From NCBI GenBank assembly GCA_026874595.1, contig CM049315.1, positions 7,560,664 through 7,624,663 on the forward strand: a DNA stretch of 64,000 nucleotides, in the 5' to 3' direction. This DNA is from Sipunculus nudus. Taxonomy: Eukaryota > Annelida > Sipuncula > Golfingiida > Sipunculidae. How positions within the stretch are numbered: position 1 is the stretch's first letter; each line of letters opens with the position of its first letter. The position numbers and the translations under genes are program-made. Below are positions 35,263 through 48,577 of this stretch, piece after piece. A model generated the notes under the pieces. That model worked only from the letters and a program-made list of their open reading frames with translations. It did no database searches and was not told the origin of the DNA.

Positions 35263-36445
35263 ACGCAACTTTTTGACCTAGAAATTTCTAAAAGAATATT
35301 TATAGGCAGGTGCTGAAAAATCTTTTTGGTTACTATGACCTATATTCTCTTTGTTATGGGACATGTTTGTACACCCCAGAATAAAAAAGAAATATATATG
35401 CAAAACATCCGGTTCATGTATATCAGTTATCAATGCATGGATTGCCATGAGTCTGGTAGGCCCAAACATAATGCACTTTATAAAAATTCAGGAAAGATAT
35501 TAACTCAACATGAGAATTGTTGAAGCTAGAGACTTTTTCCAGGGATATAACCAAAATTCAATTATATACCAAAAATTAGATATGAAAATTAGATATGAGT
35601 TATGAGCCTAAATATAAAATCAGTACCTAAAATTTTATCCAAATTTGGCCACGGCACACCTGTAAGGACTGGGTTTAATTTTCACAGCATGTACACATTA
35701 GGATTTAATCTGTTAAAATCTAAAACCTAAAAAAAAATAGCCTGGTAAATGATTTTTAGAGGCTCTTATTGTATTCACTTGCATTTTCAAGCAGCCCACT
35801 TTGGTCACTTGAGGTCAATGAGTGCAGCTTTCTCTGCTTACCTGATGTGTAATTAGTCACTTTGGGAGCAGGGGTCACAGGTGTACAGTTATTCTTATCT
35901 CACCCCCCCCCACCAAGTGTAATAAACTTCATTTTTCAAAACTATTCAAAATTAGTTTCCTTGTAAATAATTTAAACAAATTAAAATACAATTAAACACA
36001 TCAGGAAGCATAATTTTGTTATTTATGAGCCAAATTATGGATACATAAAGGTGCAATTTAAATTGTAAGTTCTGCATAGTTTTATTTTTACATATTGATC
36101 GTTTTGCAATTTTATAAACTATACATATTTTAGTGGTAAAAAAATAAATACATGTGTATGCCTAATGGGTTGTTATCTAACAAAATTAGGGACAAATGGT
36201 GATACAATTTTAGAATTATGAATCAGCTGATATATTCAGATACATATATGTTATATTGCTAATGAATAAAATTTATAAACTTGACAAAAATGATGTAATG
36301 AAAAGAATGAGGATCTTATTCAAACATTTGTTCATTACTTTCTTGCCTCAGCATACTATATAATAGTGATTGGCTGTGTATGTCCATCTCTCTCTGTTAT
36401 AAATAATTATGAATAAACTTTTCCTCCTGTATGCACTGTTGCATT
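35263..36445 (+). repeat. Helentron-like core fragments, end-less
   Basis: 35450-35760 matches the type 1 core (GGCCCAAACATAATGCACTTT, ATTAGATATGA). 35757-36445 matches the right half of E0 at 3808-4283 and 6194-6480. No terminal hairpins are present. Near 36085 it keeps the uninterrupted version of the site that holds the hAT-like element in E0. Confidence 0.6.
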
Positions 36446-36626
36446 AAATTTATATCATATTTTTATATACAGAAATGTTAGAAATCTACCATTATCACAC
36501 CACGTCCCCCACCCCCTTCTTGCAATTGAGTCCTTGCACCTCTGGACTTGCCCATTAGTTTTGTAGCAACTGTATAAGGATATATTAAATGAGAAAAAAT
36601 AGTGTAATAACAAAATAAGGATCTAA

Positions 36627-36811
36627 GGCAAAAAAAATAAGGCACTTTTTCTGAGAAATCAGTGCGGGCGGTTTTTTTGCTAATCAGGTAAAAGCACTAC
36701 ATTAATTGTATTATTTATCTTTTTGACAGATAAGATCAAAATAATAGTGTTTGATGCGGACGATTAAAATCGATGCGGGCGGTGCCTGAGAACCATACCT
36801 TTTTTATGGCC
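36627..36811. mobile_element. Harbinger-like MITE, copy 2
   Basis: A 185-bp element starts GGCAAAAAAAATAAGG and ends TTTTTTATGGCC. It is flanked on both sides by TAA, the 3-bp target duplication typical of PIF/Harbinger. The inner motifs GCGGGCGG and GTGCCTGAGAACC match copy 1 at 30209-30555. The flanks GGATCTAA and CTTGCCTCAGCA match the intact paralogous sequence at 36310-36350 and in E0 near 6415-6455, confirming the insertion. Confidence 0.65.
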
Positions 36812-36940
36812 TAATTGAAACATATTCTTGCCTCAGCAAAATGGGACATAAAGTGATAAGTTCTGTCTGTCCATCTCTGTTCATCATTTAATATTTAATA
36901 ATTACAAATATTTTTTTTTCTAAAAGCGCTGTTGAATACT

Positions 36941-38800
<1,860 letters not shown>

Positions 38801-38802
38801 TA

Positions 38803-39290
38803 ATGGACTGTTTCCCGTTCAGGCAACAACTTCGTTTTTACGCCTCTTCGGTGTCCCTTTACTGTTGTTGCCAGAAGGCTAGACACAGTCCATCTTTACA
38901 TCGAGTCCCATGGTCCACCGAAACACCCCCGGGTCATCGGGAGCCTGAGCCTTACCACCTTGCCAGTCACCTCTGAGCGCTACGGCCGAACCCCTGGACC
39001 ATTCAGGTCCCGTCATGAGCCTCGTCCCTTTCGACCAGGTACAGTTTCCGTTTGATCGGAGCCATTTCTGATCCTATCATTTCTTCTCTCATCACGCCGG
39101 CGTCTTGTCCTTGTCAGGTCCTTCCCGAACCCCTATATTCTACGTCTTGGAGCCTTGTATGTTTTGATCCTTTCGGGATCCCCGTAACGTACCCCGCCAA
39201 ACTGCTGATTCTCCAGGGCCAGGTTCTATGCTACCGGCAACCGACGGGCCTACTCTTTTATCGAAAATTGTTGTAAGAGACTGAGCTCAG
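38803..39290. other. GC-rich island opening with a long hairpin
   Basis: This ~490-bp block is clearly richer in G and C than its surroundings. Its left edge is an inverted repeat: 38803-38830 (ATGGACTGT ... GGCAACAAC) pairs with 38864-38893 (GTTGTTGCC ... ACAGTCCAT) around a ~33-nt loop. A 74-codon plus frame (39052-39276) and an Arg-rich minus frame run through it, but neither has a recognisable domain. It could be a structured mobile-element relic or an exon-bearing fragment. I cannot decide. Confidence 0.4.
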
Positions 39291-39540
39291 GGGTATTAAA
39301 GCAGAGATGTATAGACAATATAGATATTTGGTGTCCATATCAAGCTTATATGTAAGATCAATACATGAATAAAATATACATGTATTCCGATTTTGCTTTA
39401 TATTCGCACCTGTTATTAATCAAAACGTTTTGATAAAAAGCAATTTCATGCACGTACATAGATGGATTTCTCATACACAAGGCTGGTGATGCCAACTACA
39501 AATACTAAGTGAGCATCCGTGACATTATTTTAGGAGTGAC

Positions 39541-39735
39541 GATTGTGTAATTGGTGCTTTTACTCCGGTTTAAATTGTTGTGTAATTTCTTTGAACATGT
39601 ACATGTCTCACATGTACTTGAAAAGTAATCGATTAAGTATTTTCAAATAATGGTCAATCATGTGATCATAGAAGCATCATACCTGATGTATATCTCTTTG
39701 CACATGTTCGCATTAGACCTGTACATTGTTAATTA
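39541..39735. repeat. Dispersed repeat, partner of 21645-21800
   Basis: It shares GTGTAATTGGTGCTT and several later motifs in the same order with 21645-21800. Unnamed and diverged. Confidence 0.5.
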
Positions 39736-40848
39736 TATTTTACAGACTGAGAAATCATGTTGACAAATCACAATAAGAGTATATCAAACAAATTCTATAA
39801 TGTAATTCCCAGAAATTTTTATATTGTATATATAAATATTGAGATTTTTATCACTTAAAATGATATATAATCTAGATTTGCTCAATACACTGCCTTCTGT
39901 TATTTTAAAGATGATCAGGTGGACACGGATGATCAGGTGCTTAGCTCCTTTGAATCTACATAATCCATAAATAATGTTTCACTGCTGTTGTAGTTTCATC
40001 CTGCTTGAGTTAACGGACTTTGCAATTTGACAGGACCTGCCGAATCAAAATACGGGTGTTGCAATTTTGACCCTACGTAATAAACCTTGCTCAAGCTTCT
40101 TGCTTAATGCTGTTGCACTTTGAAGGTCATCTGACCTCATTTCCTAAGTTTTCCATGAATTATACTTTAATATCCCATTTTTTATATATTTTCCCCTGTA
40201 CAATCATGTTTCCGATATTACCGTCAAGACTGAATAATAATTGTGTGGTTGTTTTTAGCTATAACCTATAAAAACCGAAAGGCGAAATATGAGTATATCC
40301 CCACTTTTAGGAGGTCATTTTAGAAGTCTACAACGTAACAGTTACTACTTTGTTTTGCTCGTATTGTGAATGCCGTCTAAATATGGGTACTGAAATGTGA
40401 ACGTTGGGAACATTGGACTGACCACATATTGCCTTTGGTTTGTATGTGTAGTTCCTGCTTGTTCTTTTTCCACTGCCCACTGATCGGGATATAAAGTCTC
40501 CATGACGATAGCCGTTTCTGTTTATCAGTAGTAACTTTTTCTTCGCTTTTACATTATGGAAAATAAGATATTCTTGTATTTACATAGATTTCGATGACAG
40601 CATTCTTTGTTGATGTTCATGATAATTTGTTACACGAAGACCAACTTAGCAGACGACAGTGGTTTGAGCGGCGAAACATCTGTCATACGTCAGAAATGGA
40701 TCGCTCGTGGGCAAGCTCTAGGAATGCTGCATTAAAATTGAAGCATCTCTTATAAATTAAAAAAAATCATAGAAATTTATTCATTAAAATAATGACCCTG
40801 ACTGCTGTACAGGTTGACATTGAAGTCACATGATGCGTCATGCAACGA
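39736..40848. other. Intergenic DNA, no gene seen
   Basis: No supported coding or repeat feature up to the satellite array. Confidence 0.45.
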
Positions 40849-43800
40849 GACTTGCACGATAACATAAAAACAAAATATATTAATTAATTAATTAATTTGT
40901 TTTATTGGAACAGCCGACGTCTCTATGCACTTTAGAGATTCTTGGCAAATTAACCAGAAATATTCAAAAATGCATTAAATTGTTACAGTAATAAATCTGC
41001 AAACTTGCTAACCGGACAGTACCCATTGAATGGATGGATTTTTAAGGTTGAGCTCCTGTCCGTACTCCCGTTGTTAAGATGGATGGATTGTTGAGGGGTG
41101 AGCTTCTGTCCGTGCAACCGTTATTACGATGGATGGATTGTTAGGGGGTGAGCTTCTTTCCGTGCTCCCGTTAACTGTTTTCGGATGGATTGATTAGGGT
41201 TGAGCTTCTGTCCGTACTCCCGTTGACTCTCCTCGGATGGATTGTTCAGGGGTGAGCTTCTGTCCGTACTCCGATTGATACAATTGATGGATTGATTGTA
41301 TAAGATGAGTTTCTGTCCGCACACCCGTTGAATGTCCTCGGATGGATTGTTTAGGGGTGAGCTTCTGTCCGTACTCCGGTTGTTATGATTGATGGATTGT
41401 CCAAGGGTGAGCTTCTGTCAGTACACCCGTTGAATATTATCGGATGGATTGTTTGGGGTTGAGATTCTGTCTGTACTCCCATTGACTGTCCTTGGATGGA
41501 TTATTTAGGGGTGAGCTTCTGTCCGTACTCCTGTTGTTACGATGGGTGGATTGTTTAGAGGTGAGCTTCTGTCCGATATGCCCTTGACTGTCCTCGGATG
41601 GATTGTTCAGGGGAGAGCTTCTGTCCGTACTCCCGTTGACTGTCCTCGGATTGATTGATTAGGGGTGAGCTTCAGTCCGTACTCCGGTTGTTACGATGGA
41701 CGGATTGTTTAGGGGTGAGCTTCTCTCCGTAATGCCGTTGACTGTCCTCGGATTCATTGTTCAGGGGTGAGCTTCTGTCCATACTCCCGTCGACTGTCCT
41801 CGGATGGATAGTATAGGGGTGATCTTCTTTCCGTACTCCCGTTGACTGTCAAACAACAAAAGGGTGAGCTTCTGTCCGCACACCCGTTGAATGTCCTCGG
41901 ATGGATTGTTTAGGGGTGAGCTTCTGTCCGTACTCCCTTTGATACGATGGAAGCATTGTTAAGGGGTAAGCTTCTGTCCGTAATGCCGTTGACTGTCCTC
42001 GGATTCATTGTTCAGGGGTGAGCTTCTGTCCGTACTCCCGTCGACTGTCCTCGGATAGATAGCATAGGGATGACCTTCCGTCCGTACTCCCGTTGATTGT
42101 TCTCGGATGGATTGGTCATAGATGAGCTTCTGTCCGTACTCCCGTTGTTACGATTGATGGAGTCCTCAAGACTTGCACGATAACATAAAAAACAAAATAT
42201 ATTAATTATTAATTAATTAATTTGTTTTGTTGGAACAGCCGACGTCTCTATGCACTTTAGAGATTCCTGGCACATTAACCAGAAACTTTCAAAAAATGCA
42301 TTAAATTGTTACAGTAATAAATCTGCAAACTTGCTAACCGGACAGTACCCATTGAAATGGATGGATTTTTAAGGTTGAGCTCCTGTCTGTACTCCCGTTG
42401 TTAAGATGGATGGATTGTCTAGGGGTGAGCTTCTGTCCGTACTCCCGTTGTTACCATGGATGGATTGTTAAGGGGTGAGCTTCTGTCCGTAATGCCGTTG
42501 ATTGTCCTCGGATTGATTGTTTAGGGGTGAGCTTCTGGCCGTACTCCCTTTGTTACGATGGATGGATTGTTTAGGGGTGAACTTCTGTCCGTACACCCGT
42601 TCAATGTCCTCGGTTGGATTGTTTGGGGATGAGATTCTGTCCGTACTCCGGTTATTATGATGGATGGATTGATTAGGGGTGAGCTTCTGTCCGCACTCCC
42701 GTTAATTGTCCTCCGGTGGATTGTTTAGGGGAGAGCTTCTGTCCGTACTCCCTTTGTTACGATGATTGGATTGATTAGGGGTGAGCTTTTATCCGTACTC
42801 CCGTTGATTGTCCTCGGGTGGATTGTTTAGGGGAGAGCTTCTGTCCGTACTCCCTTTGTTACGGTGGATGGATTGTATAAGGGTGAGCTTCTGTTCGTAC
42901 TCCCGTTGACTGTCCTCGGATGGATTGTAGAGGGGAGACCTTCTGTCCGTACTCCCGTTGATTGTTCTCTGATGGATAGTTCATGGGTGAGCTTCTGTCC
43001 GTACTCCTTTGTTACGATTGATGGATTGTTTATGGGTCCATAATGCCATTGACTGTCCTCGGATTGATTGTTCAGGGGCGAGCTTCTGTCCGTACTCCCG
43101 TTGACTGTCCTCGGATGGATAGTATAGGGGTGAGCTACTGTCCTTACTTCAGTCCTCGGATGGATAGTATAGGGGTGAGCTTCTGTCCGTACTCCCATTG
43201 ATTGTCGTCAAGTAGATTGTTTAGGGGAGAGCTTCTGTGCGTACTCCCTTTATTACGATGAATCGATTGTTTAAGGGTGAGCTTCTTTCCGTACTCCCGT
43301 TGATTGTCCTCGGGTGGATTGTTTAGGGAAGAGCTTCTGTCCTTACTCTGTTTGTTACGATGGATAAATTGTTTAAGGGTGGGTTCCTGTCCGTACTCCC
43401 GTTGACTGTCCTCGGATGGAAAGTATAGGGGTTACCTTCTGTCCGTATAGCCGTTGATTGTTCTCGGATGGATTGTTCATGGGTGAGCTTCTGTCCCTAC
43501 TCCCGTGCTTCGATTGATGGATTGTTTAAGGAAGAGATTCTGTTCATAATGCCGTTGACTCTCCTCGGATTGATCGTTCAGGGGTGAGCTTCTGTCCGTA
43601 CTCCCGTTGACTGTCCTCGGATGGATAGTATAGGGGTGAGCTTCTGTTCGTACTCCAGTCCTCGGATGGATTGTATAGGGTTGAGCTTCTGTTCGTACTC
43701 CCGTTGATTCTCGTCGGGTAGATTGTTAAGGGGAGAGCTTCTGTCCGTACTCCCTTTATTATGATGGATGTATTGTTTAAGGGTGAGCTTCTGTCCGTAC

Positions 43801-44125
43801 TCCCGTTGATTGTCCTCAGATTGATTGTTTAGGGGAGAGCTTCTGTCCGTACTCCCTTTGTTACGATGGATGGATTGATTAGGGGTGAGTTTCTGTACGT
43901 ACTCCCGTTGATTGTTTTCGCGTGGATTGTTTAGGGGACAGCTTCTGTCCGTACTCCGTTTGTTACGATGGATGGATTGTTTAAGGGGTGAGATTCTGTC
44001 CGTACTCCCGTTGACTGTCGTCGGATGGATTGTTTAGGCGTTAGCTTCTGTCCGTACTCATTTTGTTAGGATGGATTGATTGTTTAAGGGTGAGCTTCTG
44101 TCCGTACACCCATTGACTGTCCTCG
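40849..44125. repeat. Satellite array of ~50-52-bp monomers, duplicated
   Basis: Monomers contain GGATGGATTGTTTAGGGG and GAGCTTCTGTCCGTACTCCC. Two subtypes, one with TTGACTGTCCTC and one with TTGTTACGATG, often alternate, giving a dimer of about 102 bp. About 55 monomers are estimated from total length. The array falls into two blocks (about 41036-42162 and 42357-44125). Each is preceded by the same ~190-bp flank (40849-41035 and 42170-42356), so flank plus array was duplicated. Long minus-strand frames, such as 42827-43198 with 123 codons, arise because the monomer lacks stops in all three frames. Confidence 0.9.
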
Positions 44126-46366
44126 TTTTCTCAGCAGACTAGGCAGATTCAGCATTTTAACTTCAGCAAAATAATGTTTGTAAAGAACTGGACCTTTGGC
44201 AATGTAGTTATGGTGTTGGTATATTTGTACCAATAGCATTAAAAATGACCATCCTGTAGGCTGAACCAGGTTCACGTTTCTTTGTACCTGTTAAAATGGT
44301 TTATAACGGTTATAAGCATCACATGTGGAGATGGGCAGAGATCATTGCACTTTGGCATAGCTTTGATATATCATAACGTTGGTCTTTATCCTAAATAATG
44401 ACTTTAATGACTGAACTGGAAGGGTGGATAAAATACATTTAAATTATGTAATTAATTATATGTTACCTCTGATATATATCAGATACTGTAATTGATCGTG
44501 AAACCTCAATATTTACTTCTTATGGTTCAAGAATCAATAGGTTAAGTTTCGTTCCTTCGTATGAATTACGAAATTTGAAATTTCATTATTCAAAGTAAAA
44601 TTGTTTTGAAAATATTAAAACCTTTAAATGTCATCAAACTTGATGACGAACTGTCGTTCCTCTAATCAATGCAATTTTTTAAAAAATAATTTATCAAAGA
44701 CTGAACAATACTTATAATATAATAATATTTTTAAGTAAAACGTTTGTCACGTGATTCGTTTGTTGCCTTTATAATAAAAGAGAGAAAGCTCTTTGTCCCA
44801 TGAAATTTTATCAAGTGGTGTCCCGCAAACATACAGTATACCTCTTAATTACAGCTAGTTATTCTACAAATAGAAAAAAAACAAATGGAAAACGGGTTTC
44901 CTTCCCAGTTACGGAAAAGCCTGAGCATTTTTAGAAAAAAATGTAATATTTTAATAGTTTGTAATATTTTATTTTGTTAAAAAAGCGTATCCACCTAATT
45001 AATCGTTGTGGTGGCTCTTTAGTTTGGAAAAATCTGAAACAAGCAAATGTTTATGCTGGAACTGCGAAATGCATCAGTGAATATAAGGGAGGGGGGGGGG
45101 GGGCAAATTTCTTTTTCTTCAGATGCTGATCGAGAATCCTGTTATGTACCACTGCTAAAGCTGTCATCTTCTCGTTTCAAGTCGAACCACAAAAGTATTT
45201 ATATAGGACTTTGGTTATTTATATAGAACTTTGTGCTGTGCTTGTGTTGTTGTACTAGCATTCCAACCTATAAGGACAATCAGGTTTGATCTCGTAATCT
45301 GTAAAGGGACTGTGTTTTAACGCTCTCTGATTTACAAAATTCTGGGGCAATCTATTTCAGCGTTATTATTCCCCTCTCTTAAGAGTTCATAAACATTTGA
45401 TATAATGTGTATTTTCTCACGCTGTTAGTTCATTTTGGCTGTATACAAGTTTTCCAGCAAACCGATATTGGAACATCTCCAATTCACTTGTTATATACGT
45501 TGTTATAGCTCTGCATGTGTGTGAGTAAACACAAATCCAACTATGTTTGTTTACCATAAAAACACCACGTGACTAGAGGTCCCGGTCATGCTCTTGTACG
45601 ACGACTCCAAAACAAGTAGAAACATGATAAAAGAAATACAGAAGAATCATCGGTTGGAAGCTTGTAAAAATCTTGATTTGCGAAATCGCACAGTACGGTT
45701 ACCAGATGTTCATGTTTTGCTCTCCTGAACGCGCCCGATGCAAATTTAAATCCTGCTTTTGTAAAGGGATGAGCAAACGGTTTTAGAACGAAATATAGAC
45801 AAATACCTCAGTGTTTTGAGAAAACACAATACTTCATGTATATTTAATCACCTGCTACATGAATAAGTCAACCTACACCCTAGTCTCGCTTGAGCTGCGT
45901 TCACCTGAAACTGCGTCTATATATACATGTGGTCACAGAAAAATAGTCGGTATTGGCGATTGTCTGCGGCTTCTTGACATAAAAATTTCTTTGGGGAAAG
46001 ATTGCGAATTACAATCCAGAAGGGGGCATGATCTCGAAGCGTTCGTTAGCAAAACGATTTCTTTAAGCACTCGTAACGATAACATATGGTACCTCGAAAT
46101 CGTTAATTCGCGCTTTTCGTGAACTCGGCCAATTCTTCGTCATTTAAACGAATGGTTCGGACCGTTCGTTAAAACTTCTTAAGACAGAAAGGCCTTTAAG
46201 TCATTAAGGCCTTTTACACCCTTTAATCGAGAGGGGAGGCCAGCATTTGTTTCAACTTTCAGTTTCAGATTCAGTTGAGGGTCATAACTCATTGCTTCAT
46301 GTTTATGAAGCAGTTGGGGAATTTCAGGGTAAGCGTTCCTATACTTATGATGCCTCTCAAAGTTAA

Positions 46367-46409
<43 letters not shown>

Positions 46410-47200
46410 TTGTTAAATACTGTGAGAGCGGCATATACCCGAACTCGCTAATTCTTATGGTTTATGGGAAAATATTGAAAATGACCCGCGATAGACTCAT
46501 TCGGGTTCGCTTCCGACAGTTCAAGACCAAAAAAAAAAAAAAAACATTCCGAAGCATTACCACATGAGAGTTACGTGAAATAAGTGGTAGATGGTTACAC
46601 CCAGGTAAGTATTTATAGACCTTATCTTTTTACAGACCTTAGTTTTTCTTCTCTATCTCCTCTGAATTTCTCCTAATCTTTTGGCTTAATAGTAAATAGA
46701 TAATAATTAAACATTCACTTAGGTATCATCTTTATCATTACTGAAGGAGCGCATAGGACGGGGGTCCCCAACTTCCTCAACTATGGTGCTCGGGCGCCAT
46801 CTTTTCCTTCTTAAAAAGAAAGAAAGGTTGTATAAATTACAAAACAAGAAACATATTTCCTATGATTTCTTTTTGCAACACACGTCTCTGTACAAAAATG
46901 CATTGAAATTATATTTTATGACAGATATAGATAATTTGAACTACCACCAAATTATAAACAAAATAACGGCTCTCTGGTCGACTATTTCATCGACTAGTAA
47001 ACTTCACCGGTTATTGCATGGACGGTCAGCGCCACACATCACCGCCTCGCTGAACTAAGATCTTTTACGTCAGCAGTCATTCCCAGTTTTTTTTTTTTTC
47101 AAACCAATATGGCCAATTCAGTCATCGGTTATCGCGGGCTACCAGGTGGCTACATATATTCCCATCTAATCAGTCTTAATATTTTTAGGCCCTCCCCTAT
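44126..47200. other. Intergenic, repeat-poor, no gene seen
   Basis: Mostly single-copy-looking sequence with a 13-nt poly-G run at 45091-45103. Frames at 45859-46122 and 46783-47058 have no recognisable domain, signal or splice context. Confidence 0.45.
46371..46407 (+). repeat. (CA)n microsatellite
   Basis: A perfect AC dinucleotide run. Confidence 0.97.
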
Positions 47201-47204
47201 GTTG

Positions 47205-47500
47205 AATTCGGCAAGACTTTCGGCCTCAGTGTAAGTGAGGTAACAAATGTAACAAACTCTGGCTCAGCCAGTCAGCGTGAGATATTCATGGGTTAAAACA
47301 AGACGAAGACAGTCAAAGATGCAATACATGTACCCGCTGGCGAAACGATCACGACGATTCGAGAAGCTTGGTGAACCAGTACACGGGTGTAAGTCTCGGC
47401 AATGCTCGTTTGGCATGCGCAAGGAATCCCCCTATCATCAGGAGGATTGTCCAGCATGGATGTTGTCCTTGCACAGACCCGGCGGACCCATATAAAGATA
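47205..47500 (+). other. GC-richer segment with overlapping open frames
   Basis: Two plus frames and one minus frame are open across this stretch. One plus frame ends with a short Cys-containing tail (H-G-C-C-P-C-T-D-P) before TAA near 47500. Another starts with ATG at 47277 and spans 72 codons. None matches a family I know, and there is no strong splice pair. It is listed only as a candidate coding fragment. Confidence 0.15.
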
Positions 47501-47639
47501 AGTAAACAACACTGTTTTGAAAAAATAATCTACTTTTGCTGAAATCTGACTCTTCTGTTCGTCTGACGAACAAGACTTCCGTTAAACAAGATTCTTGAAA
47601 AAAAAAAAATAGCGTCCAATAACAGATGTACTGTAGACT

Positions 47640-48180
47640 GGTACGCCGCTCTATTATAGCACCGCTGCTCTAGGCCAATCATAGAGACGGGCGTACAACG
47701 CCATCTTATTGATTCCCGGCAGACTTGTCCCAACTACAGTATGTATTATATATGAAAAAAATAAGCATTTCATTTGCTCAGAGAAATTACTAAAAGTTGG
47801 CTGTACATTACTTGTGACATTAAAGATTAGATTAATATATATTAATAATAAATCACTGCTACGCACAGTGAAATATCAAAGATCCAGTATATCGTATTAT
47901 CTATACATCCATCATTCAAATTTTGTGCAACAACTCTTTTTTTCAATATTTGAAAACTAGAAATAACTAAAGAAAGTTATTTTATAAAACTCTTCATGGA
48001 TTATCAACCAGGATCGTGTGAACGTCCATATATAACAACTGGTATGAGCGTGCATACTGGAGTTGGAACTAGTCTACAGGTAAGTCAGGAGTTGCAACTG
48101 GGAGTACTTAAGATGGCGTTGTACGCCTGTCTCTATGCTTGGCTGAGGGCCATAATAGAGTAGGGCACCAGTCTAAGATG
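47640..48180 (-). mobile_element. Foldback-type repeat, copy 2
   Basis: 47640-48030 is the reverse complement of the copy at 268-692, including the GTTGTACGCC boundary, the CTAGAGCAGCGGTGC module and the AT-rich middle with GGATGTATAGATA. A second module in the opposite direction (GTTGTACGCCTGTCTCTATG ... AATAGAG ... CAGTCTA) lies at 48118-48176, so the copy ends in inverted modules. No transposase is visible. Confidence 0.6.
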
Positions 48181-48280
48181 TACATAGCGAAGTAGTAGCG
48201 GCACCTGGCGTCTGTTTGAGAGACTTGTTCACGTTTTTTTATTACCCAAATGCTGCTAACTGCTCCTGTCATCTGGGCAG

Positions 48281-48577
48281 AGGGAACTGGAACTGTCGTT
48301 ACGAAGGCATTGTGATAGTGTCCACAATGCACATACATTTAGCCAATGGACCGTATTGTTCGTACAGCAGACATCTATCACAGGACACGAAGATCCATAT
48401 ATGGGCCAACTTAATAAATATTTTCAGTGCGAACGTTACCAAGTCGGCCGACCTGTCTATTGCCTATGCGACCGCTTTTATGGTTCTCATAGCAACGATT
48501 CCATTAACATGAGGCGGGACGGCCTGACATGCAATAATGCAATAAGAGCATCGTCAGGTCCTCAAAGAACCTTGTGA
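48281..48577 (+). CDS. Possible terminal exon (unproven)
   Basis: An AG at 48279-48280, preceded by a C/T-biased stretch (TGCTCCTGTCATCTGGGCAG), is followed by an open plus frame of about 98 codons ending TGA at 48575-48577. The predicted peptide has four cysteines and the stretch Y-C-L-C-D-R-F-Y-G-S-H. I do not recognise a domain. A second overlapping frame (48216-48512) is also open, so chance is a serious alternative. No upstream exon was identified. Confidence 0.18.
   Translation, partial: RELELSLRRHCDSVHNAHTFSQWTVLFVQQTSITGHEDPYMGQLNKYFQCERYQVGRPVYCLCDRFYGSHSNDSINMRRDGLTCNNAIRASSGPQRTL

Noticed and set aside
42827-43198. 123-codon minus frame as a repetitive protein
   Set aside because: It is the satellite monomer read in three successive frames, with no start context or gene structure. 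Similar frames recur across the array.
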